Shown: positions 15,661-25,126, counted from the first letter of the stretch. The stretch: DNA of 64,000 nucleotides from Mucilaginibacter arboris (GCF_009754915.1 NZ_WPIK01000005.1:186001-250000), one strand, 5' to 3'. Numbers and translations are program-made. Notes: a model not told the origin generated them from the sequence alone.

Positions 15661-17271
15661 ATGAAACACTTTGCCGCCTTATTTGCCGCTTTAGATGAAA
15701 CCAACAAAACCAACGAAAAGGTAAATGCCATTAAAGCTTACTTTTTAACGGTAAACGATTCGGATAAAATGCACATGCTTGCTTTGTTTACCGGCAGAAA
15801 ACCGCGCCGCCATATCAATTCCACATTAGTTAAAAACTGGGCGATTGAATTAGCTAATATTCCGGTTTGGTTATTTGAAGAAAGCTACCAGGTGGTTGGA
15901 GATCTGGCCGAAACTATTTCTTTGCTGCTTCCAATCAACACTAAATCTTCTGATAAAAGTTTAACGGAATGGATTGCAGAAATAAACCATTTAAACAAAC
16001 TCGACGAAACCGAACGCAAAATTTGGCTGACCGAATCCTGGGCTTCTTTGTCGCGCCAGGAATGTTTTGTTTTTAATAAATTGCTGACCAGTAGTTTTCG
16101 CGTTGGCGTTTCTCAAAATTTAGTTGTAAAAGCATTGGCCGAAATATCTAAACTGGATGCTGCTACACTTACGCATCGGATTATGGGAAATTGGGATCCA
16201 GAAGTTTATACTTTCGAGCAGTTAATGGAAGAACAAGGCGCATTGGATGATCTTTCCCGGCCTTATCCTTTCTTTTTAGCTTATCCGATACAGGAAACTT
16301 CCGAAAGGCAAAAATCACCAGAGGAAATGCAAACGGCTTTAGGAAATGCTGACGAGTGGCAGGCAGAATGGAAATGGGATGGCATCCGGGCACAAATCAT
16401 CCATCGAAAAGGAGAAATATTTATCTGGAGCCGGGGCGAAGATTTGGCAACCGATAAATTTCCGGAACTCCATCCTTTCATTCAGGCCTTGCCAGACGGA
16501 ACGGTTTTAGATGGAGAACTGCTTACTTTTAAAGATGAACTGCCGCTGCCTTTTAGTCTGTTGCAAACGCGTATCGGAAGAAAAAACCTTACCAAAAAAA
16601 TATTAGAAGAAAACCCGGTTGCTTTTATTGCTTATGATTGTTTGGAATTTGCAGGCGAAGACATCCGAAGTAAAACACAAACAGAACGCCGCGTAATATT
16701 GGAGCAATTACAGCGCGATACTTCTTTTAGCACTATATTTCGTGTATCGCCCATCATTAATTTTAATAGTTGGGAAGAACTGGCAGAGATCAGGAAACAA
16801 TCCAGGGAAATGGTTTCTGAAGGGATTATGCTGAAACGAAAAAACGCAACTTACCAGGTTGGGCGCAAACGCGGCGATTGGTGGAAGTGGAAAATCGATC
16901 CGCTTTCTGTAGATGCCGTAATGATCTATGCACAAAAAGGCCATGGCCGCCGAGCTGATCTTTATACCGATTACACTTTTGCCGTTTGGGATGGTGATCG
17001 TTTGGTTCCTTTTGCCAAAGCTTATTCCGGTTTAACTGACCAGGAAATTGGCAAGGTTGATTCTTTTGTAAAACGGAATACGCTGGAAAAATTCGGACCG
17101 GTACGAACGGTAAAACCAGAACTGGTTTTTGAAATTGGTTTTGAAGGGATTAATAAATCATCCCGGCACAAATCAGGAATTGCCTTGCGTTTTCCTCGGA
17201 TTTTACGCTGGCGGCACGATAAGAAAATGGAGGAAGCGGATACTTTGGAAAGTTTGAAAAGTTTGCTGTGA
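15661..17271 (+). CDS. ATP-dependent DNA ligase
   Basis: Joins DNA nicks using ATP, 536 aa. An N-terminal DNA-binding helical domain (about 1-200, KLLTSSFRVGVSQNLVVKAL) is followed by the adenylation domain, with motif I WKWDGIRAQ (adenylated lysine near residue 239) and motif III-like FIAYDCLEF. Then EGIMLKRKN (motif IV-like) and the OB-fold motif GDWWKWK (motif V). This arrangement matches LigB/LigC-like bacterial ligases linked to the upstream exonuclease. In many genomes a large Lhr helicase and a phosphoesterase follow; here non-coding repeats follow instead. Likely a repair ligase, separate from the replicative NAD-dependent enzyme. Confidence 0.93.
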   Translation: MKHFAALFAALDETNKTNEKVNAIKAYFLTVNDSDKMHMLALFTGRKPRRHINSTLVKNWAIELANIPVWLFEESYQVVGDLAETISLLLPINTKSSDKSLTEWIAEINHLNKLDETERKIWLTESWASLSRQECFVFNKLLTSSFRVGVSQNLVVKALAEISKLDAATLTHRIMGNWDPEVYTFEQLMEEQGALDDLSRPYPFFLAYPIQETSERQKSPEEMQTALGNADEWQAEWKWDGIRAQIIHRKGEIFIWSRGEDLATDKFPELHPFIQALPDGTVLDGELLTFKDELPLPFSLLQTRIGRKNLTKKILEENPVAFIAYDCLEFAGEDIRSKTQTERRVILEQLQRDTSFSTIFRVSPIINFNSWEELAEIRKQSREMVSEGIMLKRKNATYQVGRKRGDWWKWKIDPLSVDAVMIYAQKGHGRRADLYTDYTFAVWDGDRLVPFAKAYSGLTDQEIGKVDSFVKRNTLEKFGPVRTVKPELVFEIGFEGINKSSRHKSGIALRFPRILRWRHDKKMEEADTLESLKSLL

Positions 17272-17343
17272 TGAAGGTTGAGATGATGCTTCTTTTACCG
17301 GTGTTTTTTTATTAGATATTATCTATCTTTAAATCAGACAAAA

Positions 17344-17396
17344 AGTCACTAACTGACCTATAAGGTTTTGAAAACCTTATAGGTCAGTTAGTGACT
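17344..17396. repeat. Long perfect palindrome, copy 1
   Basis: Perfect inverted repeat with 26-base arms around a central G. The core is ACCTATAAGGTTTT-G-AAAACCTTATAGGT; the outer parts read AGTCACTAACTG / CAGTTAGTGACT. Related copies lie at 21870-21920 and 23836-23874. It resembles REP-like extragenic palindromes of Bacteroidota. No T-run follows, so it is not a typical terminator. Confidence 0.9.
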
Positions 17397-17504
17397 GCGG
17401 CATCCCATCAAAAAGATAATATTATAATAATTTTGAACTTTCTAATTGGGATGTCAAGCTGGGTTTTGCATAACAAATACATTCTTCGAACGCCAGTAAT
17501 TTCT

Positions 17505-18045
17505 AATCCAATATTAAACTTTTTACGGATACCTGCCGCTTGTTTCACAAATAAAATAAACAAGAGAACGCAAATGCAAGGTTACAAAATTGGATACTTT
17601 CAATGCTTCTTTTAACCAGGTTTTTTAATTGTAAAGCAAGTATTCAATCCGAGGTTCATCATAAACATACGATCTACTGGTTCGGATTTGCAATCCGGTC
17701 TTTTTGAACTAAGGATTTTTAATCCCAATATTAAACTTTTTACGGATACCTACCGCTTGTTTTTTTAAATAAAATGAACAAGTGAACACAACCCAAAGTT
17801 ACAATATTGGATACTTGCAATGCTTCTTTTAATCTACTGGTCCGGATTTGCAATCCGGTCTTTTTGAACTAAGGATTTTTAATCCCAATATTAAACTTTT
17901 TAAGTATAGCTGCCGCTTGTTTTATAAATAAAATAAACAAGGGAACGCAAACCCAAAGTTAAAATATTAGATACTTGCAATGCTTCTTTTAGCCAGGTTT
18001 TTAATTGTAAAGCAAGGATTCAACCCTAGGTTCAATATAAACACA
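17505..18045. repeat. Three-copy repeat array (U-C-H-U-H-U-C)
   Basis: Unit U (about 110 bases) occurs at 17505-17614, 17722-17831 and 17882-17991. Each copy runs from CCAATATTAAACTTTTTA to a terminal ATGCTTCTTTTA (a dispersed 12-mer), and has inverted ends (CAATATT / AATATTG) and inner arms CTTGTTT / AAACAAG or close variants. Segment H (about 50 bases; 17672-17720 and 17832-17880) holds the hairpin CCGGATTTGCAATCCGG (one mismatch in the first copy) followed by TCTTTTTGAACTAAGGATTT. Segment C (about 53 bases; 17616-17669 and 17992-18045) starts CCAGGTTTTTAATTGTAAAG. Copies differ by a few substitutions and small indels. Confidence 0.85.
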
Positions 18046-18244
18046 CTACTTATTTTATATTTCCCTAACCTAAATTTGCTTTTATCAAAATAAGCACGTA
18101 GGTTTATTGTATCCAATTTGTTACCTAATAAGCTTTCGTAATACTATAACTAAAGCACCTGTTGCTCTTGCTGTATAAAAACGTATTTTCTTTTTGCTAA
18201 TTCTTTAATTAAAAATGCTTATGAAAACACTAACCTGCCTGTTT

Positions 18245-18739
18245 ATGAAAACACTTAAAACCTTATCCTTATTGCTGTTTTTTTTACCATTCTTGGTTTC
18301 CTGTGCAAAAGAGAAACTAACTAAAGCCACCCAAACTGGTGCCAATACTTTTTCTTGCAAAATAAATGGTAAGGTTTATGTTGCAAAAACAAGCCTTCTT
18401 TCTCCTGGCCTTACTGGTGGCCTTCGTGGTGCGCCAGGAAGATATGAATTTGAAGTTGAAGCTGTGGTTTATAGCAGTGGAAATAATGATAATTATACTA
18501 TAGGATTGTCTTCCGGTCCTGGTATATCTGAAGGAGTCTACCCTATAAGTTCTGGTTATGTTGACCCTAATACTGGTTACTACATAAGATATAATCCAAA
18601 TAATGCGACTATAAATTTTACCCACATTGATTATGCACAACATATAATATCTGGGACTTTTTCTTTTACTGCTGTAAATACAAAAGATGCCAACGATGTG
18701 ATAGCTATTACCGATGGCCGGTTTGATATGAAAAACTAA
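18245..18739 (+). CDS. Lipoprotein, DUF6252-like
   Basis: About 164 aa. The start is taken at the ATG giving MKTLKTLSLLLFFLPFLVSC, a lipoprotein signal with lipobox LVSC; an upstream in-frame ATG (18215) repeats a similar MKTL sequence and would bury the signal. The mature part (NTFSCKINGKVYVAKTS) looks like the start of the DUF6252 beta-sandwich family of Bacteroidota, followed by Gly/Asn/Tyr-rich strands (SGYVDPNTGYYIRYNPNN). Function unknown. It precedes the interrupted lipase by 12 bases in the same direction. Codon usage looks more AT-rich than the flanking core genes, compatible with accessory DNA. Confidence 0.6.
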   Translation: MKTLKTLSLLLFFLPFLVSCAKEKLTKATQTGANTFSCKINGKVYVAKTSLLSPGLTGGLRGAPGRYEFEVEAVVYSSGNNDNYTIGLSSGPGISEGVYPISSGYVDPNTGYYIRYNPNNATINFTHIDYAQHIISGTFSFTAVNTKDANDVIAITDGRFDMKN

Positions 18740-18751
18740 AAACTACTGGAT

Positions 18752-21700
18752 ATGAAAAAATTACTACTTTTTCTAATTGTTTTTGCCAGCTTAACCGTTA
18801 AAGCACAAACACCTAAAAACTTTACACAAACCGCTGATAGTTGTTTATTTAATTTAGATAAATCTGGTGTTACTACCGGTATTTTATATGACCGTGTTTT
18901 TCCATTTGCAGGATTGGCAATTTTTAACCAAAATTATGCAGACACTTCCTCCTTTACCCATTTTAAACAAGGATATAACGAGCTTTATGATGCAGCTTAC
19001 TCGAATGGAGGAATGATTACACCTGAGAATTTCAATCAGCAAATTTTAGATAAAATAAATAACGGTATCTACCCGATAGGTATTCTCAACTATAGGTTTA
19101 ATTATCTGGATACTATGGCTGTAGAGCATAATCTAATATACAATAGCGGCTTGTTGTTGTATGACGTGCCCAATAGAACGAGTTCGCCGTACATTGAAAG
19201 GTTATTAAGTTTAGGTGCTGTTTTAGCTGATAGCATTACGACTGGTACACCATATTTTGAATTGTCGCCATCTCTATATTTAAACAATACAGGGAATGCT
19301 GTAGCAAATGTTAACGTTGATTTTGCAGACGGTACTGGTTTACATCAACTTGGTTTAGGTCAGGGTATAAGTATAAATTATTCATCCGGAGGCTTTAAAA
19401 CAATTCATTATTATATCAACTATACAAACGGGCAACAGGTTGAAACTTATAGTTCTATTTATATAATTATTTCTTCTATTGCTTCTTCCCAAAAAGTACA
19501 AGGTATACCAAATGGCACACCTTCACCTTGTAATGGGTTTGATGCACCAGAAGTGCTGCCTACAATTGTTTCAAATATATCTTATCAAGGTTATGAAAAT
19601 GAGTCTTCTCCTATAATTGGTCAAGGACAGGCAACTATTATTTACCATACAAATACCTGTGATCGCGTTTTGAGAAAGCCGATTATCATTTTAGATGGTT
19701 TTGATCCTGGAAGTCAGCACAAGCTTAAATATTTACAAGACCATCTTGTGTATAACGGAACACAAAACTTTGGAGAAGAGATGTTAGCCAAAGGATATGA
19801 TATTATATTTATGGACTATCCAGATTATTATTTTAATGGTATACACATTGATGGTGGCTCAGATTATATTCAGCGGAATGCTTTTACACTGATTAAGCTT
19901 ATTCAAATGGTTAACCAAAAGCTACAAGATAACGGAAGTACAGAACAACTTGTTGTAGTTGGCCCAAGTATGGGTGGTTTGATTAGCCGTTATGCTTTAG
20001 CTTATATGGAACATCACAGTATGCCGCACAACACTCGGCTTTATGTTTCTTTTGATTCTCCACATTTAGGTGCAAACATTCCTATAGGAGATTAGTGGGT
20101 GCTGGATTATTTGGGGAATGCGTTACATTTAACACCTGCAAAAGATAAACTAAATTTAAATATCAACACAGCTGCTGCAAAAGAAATGTTACTACACCAT
20201 TATTTAACTAATACGGAATCTCCTACGCCATACTGGACACGTGATAGTTTTATGCAGGAGTTGAACAATTTGGGTTTTCCAACACAGTTAAGAAAAATTG
20301 CTTTGATAAATGGTTCTGGCATTGGTACCCAATTGGGGAATTTTGGAGCTATGGATCTTCACTTAGGTGTTCAGCCAACAATTCTTACCAGGGTGCTTTT
20401 AGGAGGTATTTATTTTATTGGTTTTAAATCATTGGTTATGAAGGTTGTTAAAAGTATAGCACAAGCGGCAGGAGTAAACATAGAGTTAACAAAAACTATT
20501 GACACACAAGCATGGTACACAGCAGGGTATAATGGAAGAAACCAGGTTTTTCATGGTGAATTGCTTGGATGGCTTGTAAAAAGAACCCGTTATGCTTCAA
20601 CATTTAGTAATTCAATTGGACTTGATAATTCCATGGGAGGCTATTACAATGCACAACAACAAATAGCGGATGGATTTAAAGAAGGCTTTCCTAGTTACAT
20701 AAAACCATTTTTTAAACCTACAATTTTTACTCTTTTACCTACACATTCTTTTATACCAGCAAAAAGTTCACTTGCTGTAACGAACGGTTCAAATTTTGGT
20801 GAAGATTTTAGTAACAGGAATTTAGTAACTACTACAGAAACACCTTTTGACAGTTACTTTACGCCAAATACTAACGAAGACCACGTATCTCTTACAGATT
20901 GCAGTGCTAAATGGCTTACAAAGGAAATTGATAATCAGCCTCAAGCCCCGGTAGGCGTTAAATATACCATTTCCGGTTCCGATCAATTCTGCACTTCAGG
21001 TACTTACTCCATCCCCGGTTTACCTGCCGGTACAACTGTAGCATGGAGTGCGAACCCAAACATTGTAAGCATTAGCACCACAAATAATGTAGCAACGCTT
21101 AACAGGTTAAATAATGGGACTATTAGCCTTACCGCTACTGTAAGTTCTGCCTGCGGTAATGTTCCCTTGCCTTCTAAACTGGTAACCGTAGGTTCAAAAC
21201 TCAGTGGGTACATTCAAGGCCATGATATGTGTACCAATTCTGCCGGTGCCGTATTTTCCATATCGCCTGTTGCTGGTGCTACAGATTATCAATGGGCGAT
21301 TTATCCTAACCCACAAAATTTTTCAATTAATGGTAATGGAGGCTCTTATGTTGATGTTTCAAATTGGACCTCCCCCGGAGGTTATTCCATGACGGTAACC
21401 ATTACAACGCCTTGTGGTACAGTAGGGGATGAATATTCTTTTGCTGTGATAAGGAACGACCCCATGAAAAACTGCAATACTGGTGGCGGTTCTGATAGCT
21501 TTAGCTATTATCCCAACCCGGCAGGCAATAGTATGACTATCACTACTTCATCTGCCAGCACCCCTTCTGCCGATGTTACACCAACTTCATCAACCAGCAG
21601 TACAAGCAATACCAAACAATGGCCTTTCAGTTATAAAATCTATAACAAAACCGGTAAAGTTTTAAAGCAAGGTTCTTCGGCAAAAGGAGAAGATGTTATG

Positions 21701-21793
21701 GTAGATACGCGTGACCTGCTTTCTGATAATTATTTTTTACATGTACTTATTGGCAAACAGGAAATACAAAAACAGATCGTTATACAGCATTAA
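18752..21793 (+). pseudogene. T9SS-secreted lipase/esterase interrupted by an in-frame TAG
   Basis: Two open parts (18752-20095 and 20099-21793) are in the same frame, separated only by TAG at 20093-20095; together they are 1,013 coding codons plus the stop. The first part has a signal peptide (MKKLLLFLIVFASLTVKAQT) and an alpha/beta-hydrolase core with VVVGPSMGGLISRYAL, the nucleophile-elbow GxSxG. The TAG falls at IPIGD*WVLDYLGN, mid-domain, where one base change from CAG (Gln) would restore reading. The second part completes the hydrolase, then has Ig-like/PKD-like segments (QFCTSGTYSIPGLPAGTTV) and a C-terminal T9SS sorting domain (SYYPNPAGNSM...IVIQH). Either a recent nonsense mutation, readthrough, or a sequencing error. 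Confidence 0.8.
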
Positions 21794-21869
21794 TCTAACC
21801 CTTAACCAATTATTAGGTGGTAAAAGAAGCATTAGCTGTTTTTACTGCCTTTAAATTATTGGCAGGCAG

Positions 21870-21920
21870 GTCACTAACTGACCTATAAGGTTTTGAAAAC
21901 CTTATAGGTCAGTTAGTGAC
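21870..21920. repeat. Long perfect palindrome, copy 2
   Basis: Perfect inverted repeat, 25-base arms around a central G, identical to copy 1 over its whole length. It lies between the lipase and the GHL10 gene, flanked by a dispersed 12-mer at 21821-21832 and the sister motif at 21944-21955. The intergenic stretch 21794-21958 is essentially made of these elements. Confidence 0.9.
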
Positions 21921-21958
21921 TTCGGCGCTGTAATGAATAGCTGATGCTGTTTTTATCG

Positions 21959-23506
21959 CTATAAACTATTGGCAGAAAGGTTAACCACCGCCGTGTTAGA
22001 GGGGTAACTCTCGTTCTTTATCCGGTCTAACGCCGTTACCACGTATTGGTAGGTTTTTCCAACTTCGGCGGTCTGGTCTTCAAAAGTGCGCTGCTGGCTA
22101 TAAGTAACGTTAAGAATGTGCTTCGGATCGGTAAGGTTGATCGGTTCGTGCTGGTCAAACCGGTAAACAACATAACCAAAAGCGGTATCTCCATCCGTAG
22201 CAGGCAGAGGTAGTTGCCACTGTAAGTTAACCAATTTTCCTGTTGCTTTTGCCGTTAATTCACGCGGAATATTAGGCGTTACACCATCGCGCCACAACAT
22301 TACCGGAGGCAATGCCGGATAACGGTAAAAATCTGTTTTCAGGCTATCCGTAAAACCTAATAAATTACGTTGCAAAGACTTGGAGCTAAAGTAAACGCTT
22401 CCTTGTACGCGCGGGTTTTGCCTTTCGTACCGAATTTGTTTTGGCATTTGATCAGCTTCTTTCCAACTTGCACTCATTCGTTCATTAATGCGATAGGTAG
22501 CCATGCCAATGTATAAATGTTTGCCGTAAGTGTTGTTGCTCCACCAATCTACTAACTTCTCAAAAGCGGCAGCCCGATTGTTAAACGGCCAGTAAATTTG
22601 CGGGTTGATGTAATCCAGCCAGCCTTCTTTTATCCATTTTCTTGAATCGGCAAATTGCTCATAATAAGAAGAACCGCCACCTGTTTCAGAACCTTCTATA
22701 TTTTGGCGCTTGTTTGCCCAGATACCAAACGGGCTAATCCCAAACTTGATATAGTTTTTATGATGATGTATACTATCGCTTAAAGCATGGATCAGGGTAT
22801 CTACATTGTGCCGGCGCCAGTCTTTAATATCAGTAAAACCATCCGGATGGTCTTTAAAAGTTTGTGCATCATCAATATGTTGTCCATCTACCGGGTAAGG
22901 GTAGAAATAGTCATCCAGGTGCACGCCATCAATATCATAATTATCCACTACGTCTAAAATTACTTTGATAATGTATTCGCGCACTTCCGGCAAACCAGGA
23001 TTAAAAAGCTTTCTGCCGGCATAAGTAAAAAACCAATCTGGTTTTTGTTTAGTGATATGGCTATCACTTAAACCTCTTTCATTAGCCGAAAATGTGGCCC
23101 GATAAGGGTTAAACCAAGCATGCAATTCCATACCCCGCTGATGGGCTTCGGTAATAGCAAACTCTAAGGGATCGTAAGCAGGGTTTGGCGCCTTGCCTTG
23201 TTTACCGGTTAACCATTGCGACCATGGCTCGCGGCTTTTCGCGTATAAAGCATCTGCTGCTGGCCGTACCTGGAACATTACTGCGTTGATTCCGGTTTGA
23301 TGATGGGCGCTGAGGATTTCTAAAAGTTCCTGCTGTTGCTGCTGCGTACTGCTTTTACTGCTGCTTGGCCAGTCAATATTAGTTACTGTTGCAATCCAAA
23401 CTCCTCTAAGTTCTCTTTTTGGCTGAGGCATAATTTGTTGCCCATGCACTAACCCAATCACACAAACTAAAAACAGCAACAGTAAAGCCCTTATACAATT
23501 ATTCAT
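21959..23506 (-). CDS. GHL10 (DUF187) family glycoside hydrolase-like protein
   Basis: About 515-aa exported protein of the YngK/GHL10 type, a TIM-barrel family with suspected activity on cell-envelope or extracellular glycans. Start taken at MNNCIRALLLLFLVCVIG (23506) because a promoter box at 23528-23535 covers the earlier in-frame ATG. The barrel (about 30-370) has ELRGVWIATVTNIDWPS, MFQVRPAADALY, AWFNPYRA and the acidic GVHLDDYFYPYP segment, plus INPQIYWPF. A fibronectin-III-like domain ends the protein (about 410-515, LVNLQWQLPLPATDGDTAFG). The substrate cannot be told. Confidence 0.88.
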   Translation of the reverse strand: MNNCIRALLLLFLVCVIGLVHGQQIMPQPKRELRGVWIATVTNIDWPSSSKSSTQQQQQELLEILSAHHQTGINAVMFQVRPAADALYAKSREPWSQWLTGKQGKAPNPAYDPLEFAITEAHQRGMELHAWFNPYRATFSANERGLSDSHITKQKPDWFFTYAGRKLFNPGLPEVREYIIKVILDVVDNYDIDGVHLDDYFYPYPVDGQHIDDAQTFKDHPDGFTDIKDWRRHNVDTLIHALSDSIHHHKNYIKFGISPFGIWANKRQNIEGSETGGGSSYYEQFADSRKWIKEGWLDYINPQIYWPFNNRAAAFEKLVDWWSNNTYGKHLYIGMATYRINERMSASWKEADQMPKQIRYERQNPRVQGSVYFSSKSLQRNLLGFTDSLKTDFYRYPALPPVMLWRDGVTPNIPRELTAKATGKLVNLQWQLPLPATDGDTAFGYVVYRFDQHEPINLTDPKHILNVTYSQQRTFEDQTAEVGKTYQYVVTALDRIKNESYPSNTAVVNLSANSL

Positions 23507-23527
23507 TAATCTACTTATTAAAAACGG

Positions 23528-23535
23528 CAAAGATA
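23528..23535 (-). promoter_or_regulatory. -7 promoter box for the GHL10 gene
   Basis: Minus strand TATCTTTG, an exact TAnnTTTG, 21 bases before the ATG at 23506. Supports the shorter start. No clear -33. Confidence 0.5.
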
Positions 23536-23835
23536 CTTAAACTCAATGCAATGAATTTTATTGGAACAAAAAATTTAATTCCTACAAAATCAACAAAAAA
23601 TAAAACTTAAATAAATTGCTTTTACCTTGCCATCCGGTATACCAAAGCCGTTTTTTTTGTTTGAGATTTCCTAATTTTTTATTGAAGTTGTTTGAACTTT
23701 TTTTTCTGGCCCTCTTTTTTTTTAAGGTCGATGCTTCTTTTATCACCTAAAAATGCTGGTCATTAAATTTTGATTTTTTAGGCCGGTGCTTCTTTTATCA
23801 CCTAAAAAATGTTAACTATTGCTTTTTTGATCCAT

Positions 23836-23874
23836 TAAAGACCTATAAGGTTTTGAAAACCTTATAGGTCTTTA
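23836..23874. repeat. Long palindrome, copy 3 (variant arms)
   Basis: Perfect 19-base arms around a central G. It shares the ACCTATAAGGTTTT core with copies 1 and 2, but the outer arm reads TAAAG instead of AACTG. Beyond the perfect part the pairing continues with one mismatch (CATTAAAG / CTTTAGTG). Flanked on both sides by dispersed 12-mers. Confidence 0.85.
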
Positions 23875-24172
23875 GTGATTAAATGTAAACACCAATTTTA
23901 CCCGGTAAAAGAAGCATGGGCACCAAACCTGGGCCTGCCGAAGGACCAAATTTAAATTGGTGCCAAAAAGTTTAAACAACCTCATTGATTAAAACGTAAA
24001 TATACTATCTTCGGTTATGTATTTTTTTGCTTTTGGTACAATATTCAATGTATAATCATAGTTTTATCAAAAATATTAACCAATTAAATAAGTAGCATTT
24101 GTAATTTAAACCGAAGGTTTACCCAGTAAAACTTACATTTTGAAAAACTCTTTATTCATTTAAACCTAAAAC

Positions 24173-25108
24173 ATGGACAATCAAAACCCGCAAACGCCTG
24201 CCAAAAAATCCAATTTAATTTATTTTTTAATTGTTGTTGTACTGGCACTGCTTGGCACGAACGCTTATTTGTATTTTCAAAAAAATAAATCAGATGAAAA
24301 ACTGGTTTACCAGATTAATGATGATAATAAAACATTGGTAAAAACGCAAACTACTTTAAAAGCATCATTAGATAGTTTAACAAATCAGCTTGATTCTGCC
24401 AATAGCGGAAAGCACCGGGTTTCGCAGGAGTTACAAGCAAAAGATCAAGAGTTAAAAGCTAAAATTACGCAGTTAAGAAAAGCGCTTGCCAGCGGAAACC
24501 TTACCGCCAGCGAGTTGCGTTCTGCCCAGGAAGATATTAAGCAACTGCGTTACTTTGTTACAAAATATACAGCAGATATTGAGGAACTCAAACAACAAAA
24601 CGCGTCTTTAACTACCGAACGTGATACGCTTAAAACCAATTTGGCTACGGTTAACCAAAAAGCAACAACCTTGCAACAGCAAAACCAGGAGCTGAACACT
24701 AAAGTGCAAACGGCTGCAGCTATTAAAACATCATCCGTAGCTATTACTGCTTATAAAATTAAGAATAGCGGAAAAGAAGTGGATGTTACGCGTGCATCTA
24801 CCGCTAAAAAAATCAAAGTTAACTTTACCGTTACTACTAATGAACTGGCAACAAAAGGCCTGCACGACATTTATTTAAGAATAATTGACCCGACAGGGAA
24901 CCTGGTAACTTCCGGGGATTCCGGCAATTTTACCATTAACGGCCAGGATTTACAATATACTTATAAAAGCTCTATTGATTTTAAGAATGACGGGAGCGGC
25001 TATACTATTGACTGGGTTAGCCCGGCAGCATTTCAAAAAGGGACCTATTCGGTTTTATTATATGCTGATGGTTACCAAATGGGCAAATCATCTTTCAACT
25101 TAAGATAA
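24173..25108 (+). CDS. Membrane-anchored coiled-coil protein
   Basis: 311 aa. One transmembrane helix near 14-34 (LIYFLIVVVLALLGTNAYLY), then a long coiled coil (about 45-180) rich in Leu/Gln/Lys/Glu, with heptad-like runs such as LTNQLDSANSGKHRVSQELQ, and a C-terminal beta-rich globular domain (about 185-311; KKIKVNFTVTTNELATKGLH). Such proteins are common in Bacteroidota and often labelled hypothetical or chromosome-partitioning-like without evidence; I do not assign a function. The topology suggests a periplasmic coiled coil holding a small beta-sandwich away from the inner membrane. Followed by a good terminator, preceded by a repeat-rich leader. Confidence 0.75.
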   Translation: MDNQNPQTPAKKSNLIYFLIVVVLALLGTNAYLYFQKNKSDEKLVYQINDDNKTLVKTQTTLKASLDSLTNQLDSANSGKHRVSQELQAKDQELKAKITQLRKALASGNLTASELRSAQEDIKQLRYFVTKYTADIEELKQQNASLTTERDTLKTNLATVNQKATTLQQQNQELNTKVQTAAAIKTSSVAITAYKIKNSGKEVDVTRASTAKKIKVNFTVTTNELATKGLHDIYLRIIDPTGNLVTSGDSGNFTINGQDLQYTYKSSIDFKNDGSGYTIDWVSPAAFQKGTYSVLLYADGYQMGKSSFNLR

Positions 25109-25126
25109 AAACCACATTAGCTTTTT

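Larger units (their letters stand above)
17272..18244. other. Non-coding, repeat-rich interval (about 970 bases)
   Basis: Contains no convincing gene. Items seen in order: a dispersed 12-mer (17286-17297), a 53-base palindrome (17344-17396), a short inverted pair CATCCCA (about 17401) / TGGGATG (about 17448), and then a mosaic of three repeat types in the order U-C-H-U-H-U-C (17505-18045). An open frame over 17391-17615 is composed of palindrome and repeat sequence and is not believable as a gene. The last 170 bases are AT-rich and probably hold the promoter of the lipoprotein gene, but no clear box was identified. Confidence 0.75.
23507..24172. other. Non-coding interval with clustered repeats (about 660 bases)
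   Basis: No gene seen. Contents: a -7 box for the GHL10 gene (23528-23535); a dispersed 12-mer (23731-23742) and a one-mismatch copy (23786-23797), each followed by TCACCTAAAAA; the second sits in the loop of a hairpin with 10-base arms ATTTTTTAGG (23773-23782) / CCTAAAAAAT (23801-23810). Then come palindrome copy 3 (23836-23874) and an opposite-facing 12-mer (23906-23917) flanked by CACCAAT/ATTGGTG elements. The last 170 bases are AT-rich leader for the downstream coiled-coil gene. Confidence 0.75.

Noticed and set aside
17391-17615. 74-codon open frame in the repeat region
   Set aside because: It is built from palindrome and repeat-unit sequence, has no upstream signals, and the other copies of the unit do not keep the frame open.
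17671-17725. tRNA-like sequence around TTCGGATTTGCAATCCGG
   Set aside because: It is only a short hairpin; no acceptor stem, D-arm or anticodon arm can be formed, and it is repeated at 17832-17880.
17505-18045. CRISPR array
   Set aside because: Repeat units are about 110 bases, only three copies, with no regular 30-40-base spacers and no cas genes nearby.
18752-21793. Two separate genes on either side of TAG 20093-20095
   Set aside because: The second part has no start signals and begins in the middle of the hydrolase domain; both parts are in the same frame and form one family-length protein.
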